A stretch of DNA of 64,000 bases. It comes from Hyphomonadaceae bacterium (GTDB lineage: Bacteria; Pseudomonadota; Alphaproteobacteria; Rhizobiales; Hyphomicrobiaceae). The position numbers and the translations under genes were made by a program. Location of the stretch: assembly GCA_019747815.1 (NCBI GenBank), contig JAIEQJ010000040.1:33119-97118 (forward strand), given 5' to 3'. Of this stretch, positions 34,378 to 44,333 are shown one piece after another. Under the pieces are notes generated by a model that did no database searches, was not told the origin of the DNA, and saw only the letters and a program-made list of their open reading frames with translations. Within the stretch, counting starts at the first letter, position 1. The number at the start of each line of letters is the position of its first letter.

Positions 34378-34676
34378 GCAGGATCCTCCATCACGATTGG
34401 GGTGTTGGACAACCTTGGCACGGGCACGACCACAAGGACAGCCATGGAGCGCTTCGCCAGCCCCAAACCTAGCACCCAAGCCCGGCAATACGGCGATGCA
34501 GCAAGCCCGTGCCCCAGCTTGTTGGCCCACGGCGTTTCGGCTAACCTCGCAAATAAAAACGAAAGGCGCTCGCGGCGCAGACGGCACATACGCTCCGTCC
34601 ACAACCGTTCACCGCGCCAGCGCAAGAACTCGCCAGTCCGTGCGGCGGGATCAACGTGCGTAGGGAGGATGCCACC

Positions 34677-35981
34677 ATGTCTGAAGATTGGAAGGATCAG
34701 GGCTGGGCCAAGCAATTTTGGTACAGCGGCAAGACCACGCGTCGGCGGTTCATCGGCACCGGCGCAGCAACGGCCGGCGCTCTTGGGGCAACCATGCTGG
34801 TGCCGGCACCCTGGCGTGCGGCTTTCGGCCAGGCGAAGCCGTACAAGATCGGCACCTTGCAACCCCTCTCCGGCGCAGCCGCATCCGGCGGCAAGACGGC
34901 CCTCGTCGGGACGCAGATGGCCGTGGATCGCATCAACAAGATGGGCGGCATCAACGGCCGGCCCATCGAGCTGCTGGTTGCCGACTACGAGTCCAAGCCC
35001 GACGTTGGCCGGCGCAAGGCGGAGAAGCTGCTCGTTGAGGACAACATCGACGCGCATCAAGGCGGCTTTCTCTCCAACGTGTGCCTCGCCTGCATGCCGG
35101 TGTTTGCCGAGCACAAGGTGGTCAACCTGATCGGCGTGTGCCTCGACACCACCATCACCACCACCAAGTGCGACCGCTATACTTTCCGCACCTTCGACTA
35201 TGCCCCCTCGCAGGCTGTGGGCTTCGCGCCCTACATGACCAGCAAGCTCGGCAAGCGCTGGCACATCGTCTACGCCGACTACGCCTGGGGCCAGTCCACC
35301 AAGGACGCGTATGCCGAGCAGATCAAAAAGCAGGGCGGCGAAGTCGCCGGCACCACCGGCATTCCGCTCGGCACCGCCGACATGACGCCGTTCCTGTCCA
35401 AGATCTCGGGCAACTTCGACGGCTTGTTCGGCATCTTCTTCGGCCGCGACGGCGTGACCGTGGCCAACCAGGCCTTCGACATCGGCCTGACCAAGAAATA
35501 CAAATGGGCCGGCGACGGGGCCATTGCCGAGTCGACCAACATTCCGGCTCAGGGCAACAAGATCGAAGGTTTCATCGGCATCAACCGCTACATCCCGGTG
35601 CTCGACAGTCCGCTCAACACCCCGGCGCACAGAAAGTTCTTCGACGATGCCGTGGCGCGGCTGAAGCAGATCGACCCATCCGGTCCCCTGCCCGATCGCT
35701 ATGTGCAGTCGAACTACGAGGCCATGAACGCGCTCAAGGTCGGCATCGAGAAATCCGGCTTCCAGGGACGTGCGGATACGCCGAAGCTGATCACGGCGCT
35801 CGAAGGCCTCGAGATGAAGGAAGGCGACGACTTCCCGCAGGGCGACAAGATCCTCCGCAAGGAAGATCACCAGGCGATGCTTCGCCAGTTCATCTTCGAG
35901 ATCAAGGACGGAAAGCACAAGATCATCGAGGTGATCGCCGCAAGCAACGTCAACTATCCGGCCGCCTGCAGCTTCACTTAA
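34677..35981 (+). CDS. Branched-chain amino-acid-type ABC transporter substrate-binding protein
   Basis: A 434-aa periplasmic binding protein. A Tat-type signal (TTRRRFIGTGAATAGALGAT) is followed by the Peripla_BP_6 fold starting KPYKIGTLQPLSGAAASGGK. Family features include VLVEDNIDAHQGGF-like and KRWHIVYADYAWGQ segments. First gene of a five-gene liv-type operon (SBP, LivG, LivF, LivH, LivM). ATG 34677 is preceded by AGGGAGGA. Ligand cannot be read; relatives bind amino acids, amides or aromatic acids. Overexpressed binding protein is consistent with the good ribosome site. Confidence 0.93.
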   Translation: MSEDWKDQGWAKQFWYSGKTTRRRFIGTGAATAGALGATMLVPAPWRAAFGQAKPYKIGTLQPLSGAAASGGKTALVGTQMAVDRINKMGGINGRPIELLVADYESKPDVGRRKAEKLLVEDNIDAHQGGFLSNVCLACMPVFAEHKVVNLIGVCLDTTITTTKCDRYTFRTFDYAPSQAVGFAPYMTSKLGKRWHIVYADYAWGQSTKDAYAEQIKKQGGEVAGTTGIPLGTADMTPFLSKISGNFDGLFGIFFGRDGVTVANQAFDIGLTKKYKWAGDGAIAESTNIPAQGNKIEGFIGINRYIPVLDSPLNTPAHRKFFDDAVARLKQIDPSGPLPDRYVQSNYEAMNALKVGIEKSGFQGRADTPKLITALEGLEMKEGDDFPQGDKILRKEDHQAMLRQFIFEIKDGKHKIIEVIAASNVNYPAACSFT

Positions 35982-36776
35982 GTGAACACGCCCGCTGCCC
36001 TCGCTGCGCCCTCCCCGGCTCCCGTCCGGGGAGATGCCAAGCCCACCGTGCTCCGCACCGAGGGGCTGAGCATTCGCTTTGGCGGATTGACCGCGCTCAA
36101 CGATGTGAATTTCGAGGTCAAGCGCGATGAGATCCGCGCCATCATCGGACCGAACGGTGCCGGCAAGAGCACGTTGTTCAACTGCCTGACGGGTGTTCTG
36201 CGCCCCACCTCGGGGCGCATCCTGTTCAACGGCGAGAACATCTCGGGGCTACCTCCCAACCGCATCTCGCAGAAGGGCATTGCCCGTTCCTATCAGATCA
36301 CCAACATCCTCCCCAACGCGACCACGCTGGAGAATGTTCGCATCGCCGCCCAGTCGCGCCGGCACGGCTGGAACATGATGCGGCACCACCGGAATTTCGG
36401 CGATATCATGGGCAAGGCCGAGGCCGTGCTCGCCTCTGTCGGCTTGCTGTCGAAAGCCAGCGAGCTGGCTGCAAATCTTTCGCACGGCGAGCAGCGCAAC
36501 CTGGAAATCGGCATCGCGCTGGCCACCGAGCCGCAGCTCCTGTGTCTCGACGAGCCCACCGCCGGCATGAGCGCCGCCGAGACGCACGACACGATGCAGC
36601 TCGTGCGCCGCATCTCCAAGGACCTGACGATCCTCATCGTCGAGCATGACATGAAGGTGGTGATGGAGCTCGCCCATCGCATCACGGTGCTGCACTACGG
36701 CGCGATTCTTGCCGAGGGAACGCCAGCGGACATCCAGCAGAACCCCAAAGTCCTCGAAGTGTATCTGAAGACATGA
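35982..36776 (+). CDS. livG: ABC transporter ATP-binding protein (LivG-type)
   Basis: A 264-aa ATPase of the HAAT importer family. Walker A GPNGAGKST, Q-loop, the signature in NLSHGEQRNLEI (LSHGEQ) and Walker B LLCLDEPTAGMS are present, plus the H-loop in LIVEHDMKVV. It starts at a GTG immediately after the stop of the binding-protein gene, with no good ribosome site, so translational coupling is likely. It pairs with LivF to power the LivH/LivM channel. Confidence 0.93.
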   Translation: MNTPAALAAPSPAPVRGDAKPTVLRTEGLSIRFGGLTALNDVNFEVKRDEIRAIIGPNGAGKSTLFNCLTGVLRPTSGRILFNGENISGLPPNRISQKGIARSYQITNILPNATTLENVRIAAQSRRHGWNMMRHHRNFGDIMGKAEAVLASVGLLSKASELAANLSHGEQRNLEIGIALATEPQLLCLDEPTAGMSAAETHDTMQLVRRISKDLTILIVEHDMKVVMELAHRITVLHYGAILAEGTPADIQQNPKVLEVYLKT

Positions 36777-37510
36777 GCGCGCCGCAGACATCGCCGCAGC
36801 CCCTGGTGTCGGTCGAGGGCATCCACACCTACTACGGCAAGAGCCACATCCTGCACGGCGTCTCCCTCGACATCGGCCCCGGCGAGGTGGTCGGGCTGAT
36901 CGGCCGCAACGGCGTAGGCAAAAGCACCACGCTCAAGAGCATCATGGGCCTCGTCAGCCCGAGCGAGGGCAAGATCACGTTCCAAGGCCAAGCGATCACG
37001 CATCAGCCGCCGCACAAGCTGGCGCGGCTCGGCATCGGCTACGTGCCCGAGGATCGGCGCATCTTCAAGCTGCTGACCGTTATGGAAAACTTGCGCACCG
37101 GCCTCGATCGCGCGGGGGTAGAGGACGCCAGGAAGCAAGCGCTGCTCGACAAGGTGTTCGCCTTCTTCCCCGTGCTCGCCGAGCGGCGCAGGCAGGCCGG
37201 CGGCACACTTTCGGGCGGCGAGCAGCAGATGCTCGCCATCGCTCGCGCCATGATGCTGGAACCCAGGATCATCCTGCTCGACGAGCCGACCGAGGGGCTG
37301 ATGCCGCGCATGGTCTCGCAGATCAAGGAGATCATCGGCGTTCTGCACCGCGACGGGGTGGCCATTCTTCTGGTGGAACAGAACGTCCCGCTCACGCTGG
37401 AGGCCTGCCAGCGCATCTACTTCATGGAAAAGGGCGTGGTGCGCCATCACGCCATCGCCTCCAAGCTCAGCGTGAACGATCCCGTCATCCACCAGTACCT
37501 GGGAGTGTGA
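36773..37510 (+). CDS. livF: ABC transporter ATP-binding protein (LivF-type)
   Basis: A 245-aa second ATPase. Walker A GRNGVGKST, signature LSGGEQQML, Walker B ILLDEPTEGLMP and switch His in LLVEQNVPL. The sequence starting VSVEGIHTYYGKSHILHGVSLDI is characteristic of LivF. It begins with an ATGA overlap with livG, showing tight coupling. Confidence 0.94.
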   Translation: MSAPQTSPQPLVSVEGIHTYYGKSHILHGVSLDIGPGEVVGLIGRNGVGKSTTLKSIMGLVSPSEGKITFQGQAITHQPPHKLARLGIGYVPEDRRIFKLLTVMENLRTGLDRAGVEDARKQALLDKVFAFFPVLAERRRQAGGTLSGGEQQMLAIARAMMLEPRIILLDEPTEGLMPRMVSQIKEIIGVLHRDGVAILLVEQNVPLTLEACQRIYFMEKGVVRHHAIASKLSVNDPVIHQYLGV

Positions 37511-37513
37511 GGC

Positions 37514-38386
37514 ATGGAGATCCCTTGGGACATCATCCTCATCCAGACGGTGAACGGCCTCGTGACCGGCATGATCCTGGCGCTGGTGGCCTCCGGGCTC
37601 ACGCTCATCTTCGGCATCATGGACGTGGTGAATTTCGCCCACGGCGAGCTGTTCATGCTGGGCGCCTACATGGGCGTGGTCGTTCTGACCACGACGGGCA
37701 ACTTCTGGCTGGCGTTGGTCATTGCCGTGCTCATCGTCGCGCTGCTCGGCGCGGCCATGCAGATCACCACGCTGCGACCGCTGCTTGGCCGCGACCCGCT
37801 GAACACCATTCTCGCGACCTTCGGCTTGTCGCTTGTGCTGCAGAACTACGCGCTGTGGCAGTTCGGCCCGGTGGCGCGGAAGATCCAGGAGCCCTTCACC
37901 GGCCAGTTCACGCTCTTCTATCTGCAATATCCCTGGTATCGGATCGTGATCGCGGTGCTCTCGGCCGCGATCATCACCGGCCTCTATCTGTTTCTCAAAT
38001 ACGGCCGCTACGGCATCTGGATCCGCGCCACCACGCAGGATCGCGTCATGGCCCAGGCCATGGGCATTCCGGTGCCGTGGGTGCACACCGCCGTGTTTGC
38101 GATCGGTGCCGGCATGGCGGCTGCCTCGGGCGTGCTGTTCGGACCCCTGGTGGGCGTCAATCACGCCATGGGCCTCGACTGGGTCCTCAAGGCCTTCATC
38201 GTGGTCGTGGTCGGCGGCATGGGCAATCTCGGCGGCTCGATCGCAGCCGCCATCTTCATCAGCCTGCTCGAGGCCTATGCCTCGATCTGGGTCAGCCCGT
38301 CGCAGGCGATCATCGTGTCCTCGATCGTGCTGATCCTCACCCTGCTGTTCCGCCCCACCGGCCTCTTCGTTCCGACACCCAAATGA
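37514..38386 (+). CDS. livH: Branched-chain amino-acid-type ABC transporter permease (LivH-type)
   Basis: A 290-aa inner-membrane permease with about eight hydrophobic helices. LIQTVNGLVTGMILALVASG and FGIMDVVNFAHGELFMLGAY near the start, and VVVGGMGNLGGSIAAAIFIS near the end, match LivH. Starts 3 bp after livF. Forms the translocation path with LivM. Confidence 0.94.
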   Translation: MEIPWDIILIQTVNGLVTGMILALVASGLTLIFGIMDVVNFAHGELFMLGAYMGVVVLTTTGNFWLALVIAVLIVALLGAAMQITTLRPLLGRDPLNTILATFGLSLVLQNYALWQFGPVARKIQEPFTGQFTLFYLQYPWYRIVIAVLSAAIITGLYLFLKYGRYGIWIRATTQDRVMAQAMGIPVPWVHTAVFAIGAGMAAASGVLFGPLVGVNHAMGLDWVLKAFIVVVVGGMGNLGGSIAAAIFISLLEAYASIWVSPSQAIIVSSIVLILTLLFRPTGLFVPTPK

Positions 38387-39375
38387 CCAAGCGACACGCC
38401 AAGATCTATTGGACGGGCTTCACCGTCATCATCGCGCTGCTGGTCATAGCACCGCTCGTGCTGCCCGAGTTCTGGCGCCGGTTTCTCACCGAGATCCTGA
38501 TTTGGGGCCTGCTCGCCATGTCCTCCGATCTCTTGATCGGCTACACCGGCATGGTCTCATTCGGCCACTCGGCCTTCTTCGGCCTCGGCATGTACGGTGC
38601 GGCGGCAGCCATTCTCATGGTCAAGCCGCCCAACCTCTGGCTCGCCATCCTCTACGGGCTCGCGGCATCGGCCGCGGTCGCCATGTTCGTGGCGTACTTC
38701 TCCACGCGCCTGCGCGATATCTACTTTGCCATCACCACCTTGATCTTCTCGCAGATCTTCTACGTCATCATCTTCACCTGGACCGAGGTGACAGGTGGCG
38801 AGAACGGGCTCTCCTTCGCGCGGCCTGCACTTGGAATTCCGGGCGTCTACACGGTGCCGTTCACGTCGACAACGCTGCACTGGTTCGTGCTGGCCATCGT
38901 TGCGATCTCCTATCTGGTGCTCCGGCGCGTCACGCAGTCTCCGTTCGGCATGGTGCTGCAATCCATCCGCGAGAACGAGGCACGCACACGCGCCATCGGC
39001 TATCCCGTCGAACGCTACAAGATGGTGGCGGTGATGCTCTCCGGCCTGTTCGCCGGGCTTGCCGGCGTGCTGTATGCCATCCAGAACCGCTTTGCGGCGC
39101 CCGATTTCGTCTATTTCCTGATTTCCGGCGAGGTCGTGATCTTCAATGTCATGGGCGGCATCGGGACGTTGCTTGGTCCCATCGTCGGTGCCGGCTTCTT
39201 CCTCGGTCTGCGCGAGGGGTTCTCACGCCTGTTCCCCTGGATCGCCACCACCTTCGACATGCCCTACCTCGCCGAGTTCCCCTATCTCATTCCGGTCGGC
39301 ATCATCTTCATCCTCATGGTCATCTTCCTGCCGCAGGGCCTGCTGGGGTTCATGAAGCAGAGGCTCAATCAGTAG
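38383..39375 (+). CDS. livM: Branched-chain amino-acid-type ABC transporter permease (LivM-type)
   Basis: A 330-aa permease with about nine to ten helices. SDLLIGYTGMVSFGHSAFFGLG and the C-terminal VMGGIGTLLGPIVGAGFF match LivM. The ATG overlaps the livH stop (ATGA); an open frame extending further upstream is only read-through in livH. Last gene of the operon. Confidence 0.94.
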   Translation: MTKRHAKIYWTGFTVIIALLVIAPLVLPEFWRRFLTEILIWGLLAMSSDLLIGYTGMVSFGHSAFFGLGMYGAAAAILMVKPPNLWLAILYGLAASAAVAMFVAYFSTRLRDIYFAITTLIFSQIFYVIIFTWTEVTGGENGLSFARPALGIPGVYTVPFTSTTLHWFVLAIVAISYLVLRRVTQSPFGMVLQSIRENEARTRAIGYPVERYKMVAVMLSGLFAGLAGVLYAIQNRFAAPDFVYFLISGEVVIFNVMGGIGTLLGPIVGAGFFLGLREGFSRLFPWIATTFDMPYLAEFPYLIPVGIIFILMVIFLPQGLLGFMKQRLNQ

Positions 39376-39695
39376 CCTAGCCGGCGCCACCGCCGCGCGC
39401 CTGGAGACACCGCGCAAGCGTGCGCAGGATCGTCGCCGCAAAGCCGGCAATGGCCCGCACGTGGTTCGGCGCGGCCGGAGGGCTGGCAGAGGCCGTAACG
39501 GCCGGCCGCCTGACGCGCGCGGAGGCGGTCGGAACGCTGACGCATCATGGTCAGCGCGCTGGAATCGAAGGAAAGATAGGAAACACCCGCCCGCTGCAGG
39601 CCTCACCTCAGCGCTCTGCGCCGGATTGTCTTCCTTTTGCCCCAAGTTGCCTGCAATGTCGTCAACATGTGCCCGGTTGGTAGCAGGGGCTGACG
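39376..39695. other. 320-bp intergenic region
   Basis: Between livM and the next rightward gene. A short open frame from 39420 (VRRIVAAKPAMARTW...) exists but has no recognisable product. GC-rich palindromic sequence near 39500 (CGGCCGGCCG). No clear terminator or promoter seen. Confidence 0.5.
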
Positions 39696-40517
39696 GTGAG
39701 CAGGGCGATTGTCCTCATAGCGTGCTTGGCCGCCGCAGGCGCCGTGGCCGCGTACACCCAATATTCCCAGGAGGCGGCTGAGCAGACGCCCGTCTTCACG
39801 GTGCACCTCCCGCAGCGCCACGCCGATCCCGTGCCGCCGGCAGCGCCCCCCGCACCGCCTCCCCCGCAGAGGGCCACCGCAACGCCCGGAGATCGCGCGT
39901 CGCTGGCGCGCGAGCTGCAGCGTGAGCTCAAGCGTGTGGGATGCTACAGCGGCGAGGTCAACGGCGTGTGGACCACCTCCAGCCGCATGGCGATGAAGTC
40001 CTTCACCGACCACGTCAACGCGACGCTGCCGATCGACAATCCCGACTACGTTCTTCTCAGTCTCGTGCAGGGGCACCAGGAGAGGGCCTGCGGCGCCCCT
40101 TGCCCAGCGGGCCAGGCGGCAACCGAGAGCGGCCGCTGCATGCCGAGCGCGGTATTGGCCAAAACGCCAGCCAGCCCGGCGCCGGAAGCCAAGGGCGAGC
40201 CGTCGGCCGAGAAATCCGCGACCACGACCACGGCCGTGGTTCCAGCCGCCGCGGCAGCGGCGCTTGCCGCCACGGCGGCCGCGCCCAGAGGCGAGCCGAG
40301 GGCCGCCGCTCCCGAGGACCGCGCACGCCCTGCAGCACCTGCACCGCCAGCGAACACCGACCGGGCCCTCAGGAGCGGACGTTCGGAGCGATCCGCGCGC
40401 CAGAGCGGCCCGACACCCTCCACAGGGGTTTACGAACGCCGCTCGCGCCGCGCCTCGAACAGCTCAAAGCCGCCCAAGGTCGTGCGCAATCTGCTCAGAG
40501 CCTTCGGCATCAACTGA
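39696..40517 (+). CDS. Secreted/anchored protein with peptidoglycan-binding-like domain
   Basis: A 273-aa protein. An N-terminal hydrophobic segment (IVLIACLAAAGAVAAYTQY) is a signal or anchor, followed by a Pro-rich linker and at about 66-115 a PG_binding_1-like domain (LARELQRELKRVGCYSGEVNGVWTTSSRMAMKSF), then two Cys pairs (CGAPCP..C) and a long Ala/Pro/Arg-rich low-complexity tail. Likely periplasmic and cell-wall associated. GTG start at 39696 with AGGGG upstream. The low-complexity part may be structural; function unknown. Confidence 0.75.
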   Translation: MSRAIVLIACLAAAGAVAAYTQYSQEAAEQTPVFTVHLPQRHADPVPPAAPPAPPPPQRATATPGDRASLARELQRELKRVGCYSGEVNGVWTTSSRMAMKSFTDHVNATLPIDNPDYVLLSLVQGHQERACGAPCPAGQAATESGRCMPSAVLAKTPASPAPEAKGEPSAEKSATTTTAVVPAAAAAALAATAAAPRGEPRAAAPEDRARPAAPAPPANTDRALRSGRSERSARQSGPTPSTGVYERRSRRASNSSKPPKVVRNLLRAFGIN

Positions 40518-40724
40518 AGCGCCGATGCCACTGGCAATGCCCATTCCGCAGGCCTGGCCGCAGACCTGCCCGCACCGGTCATCCTACGTCCATGCACAGG
40601 CGATATCGCCGAGCGGCTTGAATTGTCCACCACGTGCCGCGATCTGTGCAGCAGTGCAATCTCCAACCAAGGCCAGCGCGCGGCGGACAAGACAAGTCCG
40701 GCCTCTCTGGTGTATCGGGTCCGC

Positions 40725-41651
40725 ATGCCACCCATCATCTCGGTTTCCAATCTGTCCAAGACCTATGCGTCGGGCTTCTGCGCCCTCAAGGGCATCACCC
40801 TCGACATCCGCCGCGGCGAGATTTTTGCGCTGCTCGGCCCCAATGGGGCCGGCAAGACGACGCTGATCGGCATCGTCTGCGGCATCGTGAACGCCACCGA
40901 GGGCCGGGTGTGGGTCGACGGCCACGACATCCTCGCCTCCTACCGCGCCGCGCGCTCCCTGATCGGCCTCGTCCCCCAGGAGCTGAGCACGGATGCGTTC
41001 GAGAGCGTGTGGGCCACGGTGAGCTTCAGCCGCGGGCTGTTCGGCAAGCCGCCCAATCCCGGCCACATCGAGAAGGTGCTGAAGGACCTGTCGCTGTGGG
41101 ACAAGAAGGACAATCAGATCATGACCCTGTCCGGCGGCATGAAGCGCCGCGTTCTGATCGCCAAGGCGCTCTCGCACGAACCTCAAATCCTGTTTCTGGA
41201 TGAGCCGACTGCCGGCGTCGATGTCGAGTTGCGCAAGGACATGTGGGACATCGTGCGCGCCCTCAAGGCCTCCGGCGTCACCATCATCCTCACGACCCAC
41301 TACATCGAGGAGGCGGAGGAGATGGCCGACCGGATCGGCGTCATCAACAAGGGCGAGCTCATTCTGGTCGAGGAGAAGCACGAGCTGATGCGCAAGCTCG
41401 GGCGCAAGCAGCTCACGCTCTACCTGCACAAGCGGCACACCGCCCTCCCGCCCGATCTGCAGGATCGCGGGCTGGAGCTGGCGGCGGACGGCAGCGAGCT
41501 CGTCTACACCTACGACACCCAGGCCGAGCGCACGGGCATCACCACGCTGCTCAAGGACCTCAGCGCGGCCGGCATCACCTTCAAGGACCTCAACACCACC
41601 CAAAGCTCGCTCGAGGACATCTTCGTCAACCTGGTGAGAAACGCGAAATGA
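40725..41651 (+). CDS. ABC-2 type exporter, ATP-binding protein
   Basis: A 308-aa ATPase of the DrrA/CcmA group. Walker [11 protein letters not shown], signature [13 protein letters not shown], Walker [13 protein letters not shown], and the C-terminal extension typical of ABC-2 partners ([20 protein letters not shown]). An in-frame longer start exists at 40623, but the ATG at 40725 starts the conserved part. The stop overlaps the permease start by four bases, so both form one exporter. The substrate (drug, polysaccharide or lipid) cannot be told. Confidence 0.92.
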   Translation: MPPIISVSNLSKTYASGFCALKGITLDIRRGEIFALLGPNGAGKTTLIGIVCGIVNATEGRVWVDGHDILASYRAARSLIGLVPQELSTDAFESVWATVSFSRGLFGKPPNPGHIEKVLKDLSLWDKKDNQIMTLSGGMKRRVLIAKALSHEPQILFLDEPTAGVDVELRKDMWDIVRALKASGVTIILTTHYIEEAEEMADRIGVINKGELILVEEKHELMRKLGRKQLTLYLHKRHTALPPDLQDRGLELAADGSELVYTYDTQAERTGITTLLKDLSAAGITFKDLNTTQSSLEDIFVNLVRNAK

Positions 41652-42409
41652 ACCTTCATGCAGTCCGCGCCATCTACCGGTTCGAGATGGCGCGCACCTG
41701 GCGCACGCTGATGCAGAGCATCCTCTCGCCGGTGCTCTCGACCTCGCTCTACTTCGTGGTGTTCGGTGCCGCCATCGGCTCGCGCATCGCCGAGGTGGAC
41801 GGGGTGAACTACGGCGCCTTCATCGTGCCGGGCCTCATCATGCTCTCGCTGCTGACGCAGAGCATCGCCAACGCGTCCTTCGGCATCTACTTCCCCCGCT
41901 TCGTCGGCACCATCTATGAGCTGCTGTCGGCACCGATATCGCCCCTCGAGATCGTGCTCGGCTATGTCGGCGCGGCCGCCACCAAGTCCATCATCCTCGG
42001 CCTGATCATCCTGGCCACCGCGGCAGTGTGCGTTCCGCTCAGCATCGCGCATCCGTTCTGGATGCTGGCCTTCCTGGTGCTGACGGCGGTGACCTTCAGC
42101 CTGTTCGGCTTCATCATCGGCATCTGGGCCGACAACTTCGAGAAGCTGCAGGTCATTCCGCTGCTCATCATCACGCCGCTGACCTTCCTCGGCGGCAGCT
42201 TCTACTCGGTGAACATGCTGCCGCCCTTCTGGCAGACCGTCTCCATGTTCAATCCCGTCGTCTACCTGATCAGCGGTTTCCGCTGGAGCTTCTACGGCAT
42301 CGCCGACGTGAGCGTGGGCCTCAGCCTCGCCATGACGCTCGCCTTCCTCGTCCTCTGCCTCGCAACCGTGTGGTGGATCTTCCGCACCGGCTATCGGCTC
42401 AAGGCCTGA
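41648..42409 (+). CDS. ABC-2 type exporter, permease
   Basis: A 253-aa inner-membrane protein with six helices and the ABC-2 layout: N-terminal amphipathic [15 protein letters not shown], and the late motif [24 protein letters not shown]. It starts at an ATGA overlap with the ATPase gene. Homodimer expected with two copies of the ATPase. Confidence 0.92.
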   Translation: MNLHAVRAIYRFEMARTWRTLMQSILSPVLSTSLYFVVFGAAIGSRIAEVDGVNYGAFIVPGLIMLSLLTQSIANASFGIYFPRFVGTIYELLSAPISPLEIVLGYVGAAATKSIILGLIILATAAVCVPLSIAHPFWMLAFLVLTAVTFSLFGFIIGIWADNFEKLQVIPLLIITPLTFLGGSFYSVNMLPPFWQTVSMFNPVVYLISGFRWSFYGIADVSVGLSLAMTLAFLVLCLATVWWIFRTGYRLKA

Positions 42410-42470
42410 AGCAGAGCTGAGCTGAGGGGCTGCAACACAGGCCGCAGCCCTCTCTTCACACAGGCCGCAG

Positions 42471-42644
42471 CTAGAATTTCGGCCAGAACAGCGAGACGAC
42501 CAAGACGACACCCAGCCCAACGAGGACTGCCACGCCATTGTCGAGGATCGGGGCCACAAACGTGTGATAGCCAAGGGCGATGCCGACGACGATCGCACCC
42601 CAAATCAGAACGTTGAACAGCCAGTCTGAGAAAGTATTCAGCAT
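42471..42644 (-). CDS. 57-aa membrane protein
   Basis: Two hydrophobic segments: about 9-25 (LFNVLIWGAIVVGIALG) and 36-53 (NGVAVLVGLGVVLVVSLF), joined by a short loop. GGAGGAAG lies seven bases before the ATG at 42644, a strong ribosome site. No family recognised. It is transcribed leftward toward, and convergent with, the ABC-2 exporter genes, and downstream of the cyclopropane synthase gene start region only in orientation (its own promoter must lie between 42645 and 42760, since the synthase gene ends there). Confidence 0.65.
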   Translation of the reverse strand: MLNTFSDWLFNVLIWGAIVVGIALGYHTFVAPILDNGVAVLVGLGVVLVVSLFWPKF

Positions 42645-42760
42645 TGCCACTTCCTCCGTTCAATATCCCGCCCGGACCAGCGTAGCACCGCCAACGGACG
42701 AAATGAGGAGGGCTGTCTAGCACTTGCGAAAAGGCCGCAAAACGCAGCGCTTTCGGACCT

Positions 42761-44008
42761 TTATCGCGCTGCGGCCAACACCTGCGCCGCTTCCGCCTGC
42801 TTGTACTGGCGCTGCAGGTCGGTGATGTAGTCGCGCACGATCGGCACCGCGTCGCGCTTGCGCGCCAGCTGCATGTGGAAGACGAGCTGGCTGCCGGTGC
42901 GGAACATCATCTCGGCGCTGATGAGGTAGAACTCCCACATGCGGCAGAAGCGCTCGTCGTACATCTCAGCGATCCTGGCCCGGTTCGCCTCGAAGCGCCG
43001 GCACCAGTGGGCGAGCGTCTTGGCATAGTGCAGGCGCAGGACCTCAAGATCCGTCACCCACAGGCTCGCCTGCTCCACGGACGTGAACACCTCCGACAGC
43101 GCCGGCGAATAGGCGCCGGGGAAGATGTATTTCCTGAGCCACGGGCTGGCCGTGCCGGGCGGGCTCATGTGGCCGATGGAGTGCAGCAGCATGACGCCGT
43201 CGTCGTGCATGAGCGCATTGATCTTGGCAAAGAACTCGTCGTAGTGGTGCACGCCCACGTGCTCGAACATGCCGACCGAGACGATGCGGTCGAAGCGCTC
43301 GGGAACCTCGCGATAGTCCTGCAGGCGGAAGCGCACGCGATGAGAAAGGCCCAGCCGCTTCGCCTTCTCGTTGGCGAGCGCATGCTGCTCCTTCGACAGG
43401 GTGACCCCGGTCACGTCCACGTTCTCGCACTGGGCGAGATAGAGGGCCATGTCGCCCCAGCCGCTGCCGATGTCGAGGATCTTCAGTCCGGGCTTGAGCG
43501 CGAGCTTGGACGCGATCAGCCGCAGCTTGTTCTGCTGCGCCTGCTCCAGGCTCTCAGTGTCGTCGAGAAAGTAGGCGCAGGAGTACTGCATGCCCTCGTC
43601 GAGGAACAGCTTGTAGAAGTCGTTGCCGAGGTCGTAGTGGTGCGCCACGTTCTTCTGCGCCTTGCCGACCGGGTTGGACTGCTGGAAGCGCTTCAGGCCG
43701 CGCGAGATGCGCTTCAGCACCTTCTGCAGCGGATAGGATCCGAGCGACAGCCGGTTGACGGAGAAGAGGATGAGAAAATCCCGCAGCGTCGAGTTCTCGA
43801 AGCTGAGGCGGCCGTCCATATAGGCTTCGCCTGCGTGCAATTCGGGGTTGAGAAACAGCTTGTGATAGAGCGAGCGGTCGGTCAGCCGCATTCTGACGCG
43901 CGGGCCGCCCGGCGCACCGGCGAAGACGTGCGAGCGGCCGTCGGCGTCGATCACCTCGAGCGTGCCCGTGCGCACGAACGATTTCAGCATATGCGACAGC
44001 GGGAACAT
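42761..44008 (-). CDS. cfa: Cyclopropane-fatty-acyl-phospholipid synthase
   Basis: A 415-aa enzyme that adds a methylene from S-adenosylmethionine to unsaturated acyl chains of membrane phospholipids. SAM-binding motif ILDIGSGWGDMALYLA at about 165-180, then VTGVTLSKEQHALA, FDRIVSVGMFEHVG and the downstream YIFPGAYSPALSEV, as in Cfa. Full length. The frame opens with GTG-GTG before ATG 44008; AAGAGG lies before that ATG. Membrane cyclopropanation is a stationary-phase and acid response, consistent with the stress character of the window, but no EcfG promoter was seen upstream. Confidence 0.94.
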   Translation of the reverse strand: MFPLSHMLKSFVRTGTLEVIDADGRSHVFAGAPGGPRVRMRLTDRSLYHKLFLNPELHAGEAYMDGRLSFENSTLRDFLILFSVNRLSLGSYPLQKVLKRISRGLKRFQQSNPVGKAQKNVAHHYDLGNDFYKLFLDEGMQYSCAYFLDDTESLEQAQQNKLRLIASKLALKPGLKILDIGSGWGDMALYLAQCENVDVTGVTLSKEQHALANEKAKRLGLSHRVRFRLQDYREVPERFDRIVSVGMFEHVGVHHYDEFFAKINALMHDDGVMLLHSIGHMSPPGTASPWLRKYIFPGAYSPALSEVFTSVEQASLWVTDLEVLRLHYAKTLAHWCRRFEANRARIAEMYDERFCRMWEFYLISAEMMFRTGSQLVFHMQLARKRDAVPIVRDYITDLQRQYKQAEAAQVLAAAR

Positions 44009-44277
44009 CACCACCTCTTGCTGCTCGCGTTGAGACCGGCCGCTCTGCCCGCATGCCTGCGGCCGCGGCCACCTGAGCCCCGATGCCCCCGCCAGTCAAC
44101 CCTGTCAGCCTCAATGCGCCTGGGATAAGAGATATCGCCCGAGGGATGCCGGCGACCGATGACGGACATCAAGGCCAGCATTGCGGCGCCATTGCGCCTG
44201 CGGCTGGCGATCCTTTCCAATCCCGCTCACGGCGATCCTGACCCAGCGTCGCCGCATACCCTGAGCGGAACAGACAA

Positions 44278-44310
44278 ACGGCCGGCGCGCATCGCGAGCG
44301 CGCCGGCCGT
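44278..44310 (-). terminator. Strong inverted repeat after the DUF6282 gene
   Basis: A perfect 13-bp GC-rich stem (44278-44290 with 44298-44310, 7-nt loop), 24 bp after the stop at 44334, reading left. The following sequence is T-rich but broken (TTGTCTGTT), so it is a probable Rho-independent terminator. Confidence 0.65.
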
Positions 44311-44333
44311 CCTTCCCAAAGACACGCCGAAGA

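Noticed and set aside
37507..38382. Open frame extending upstream of livM through livH
   Set aside because: It is read-through in another frame of livH; livM has an ATGA-coupled start at 38383 and begins its membrane region there.
39420..39683. 87-aa open frame after livM
   Set aside because: No recognisable product and weak start; kept as intergenic.
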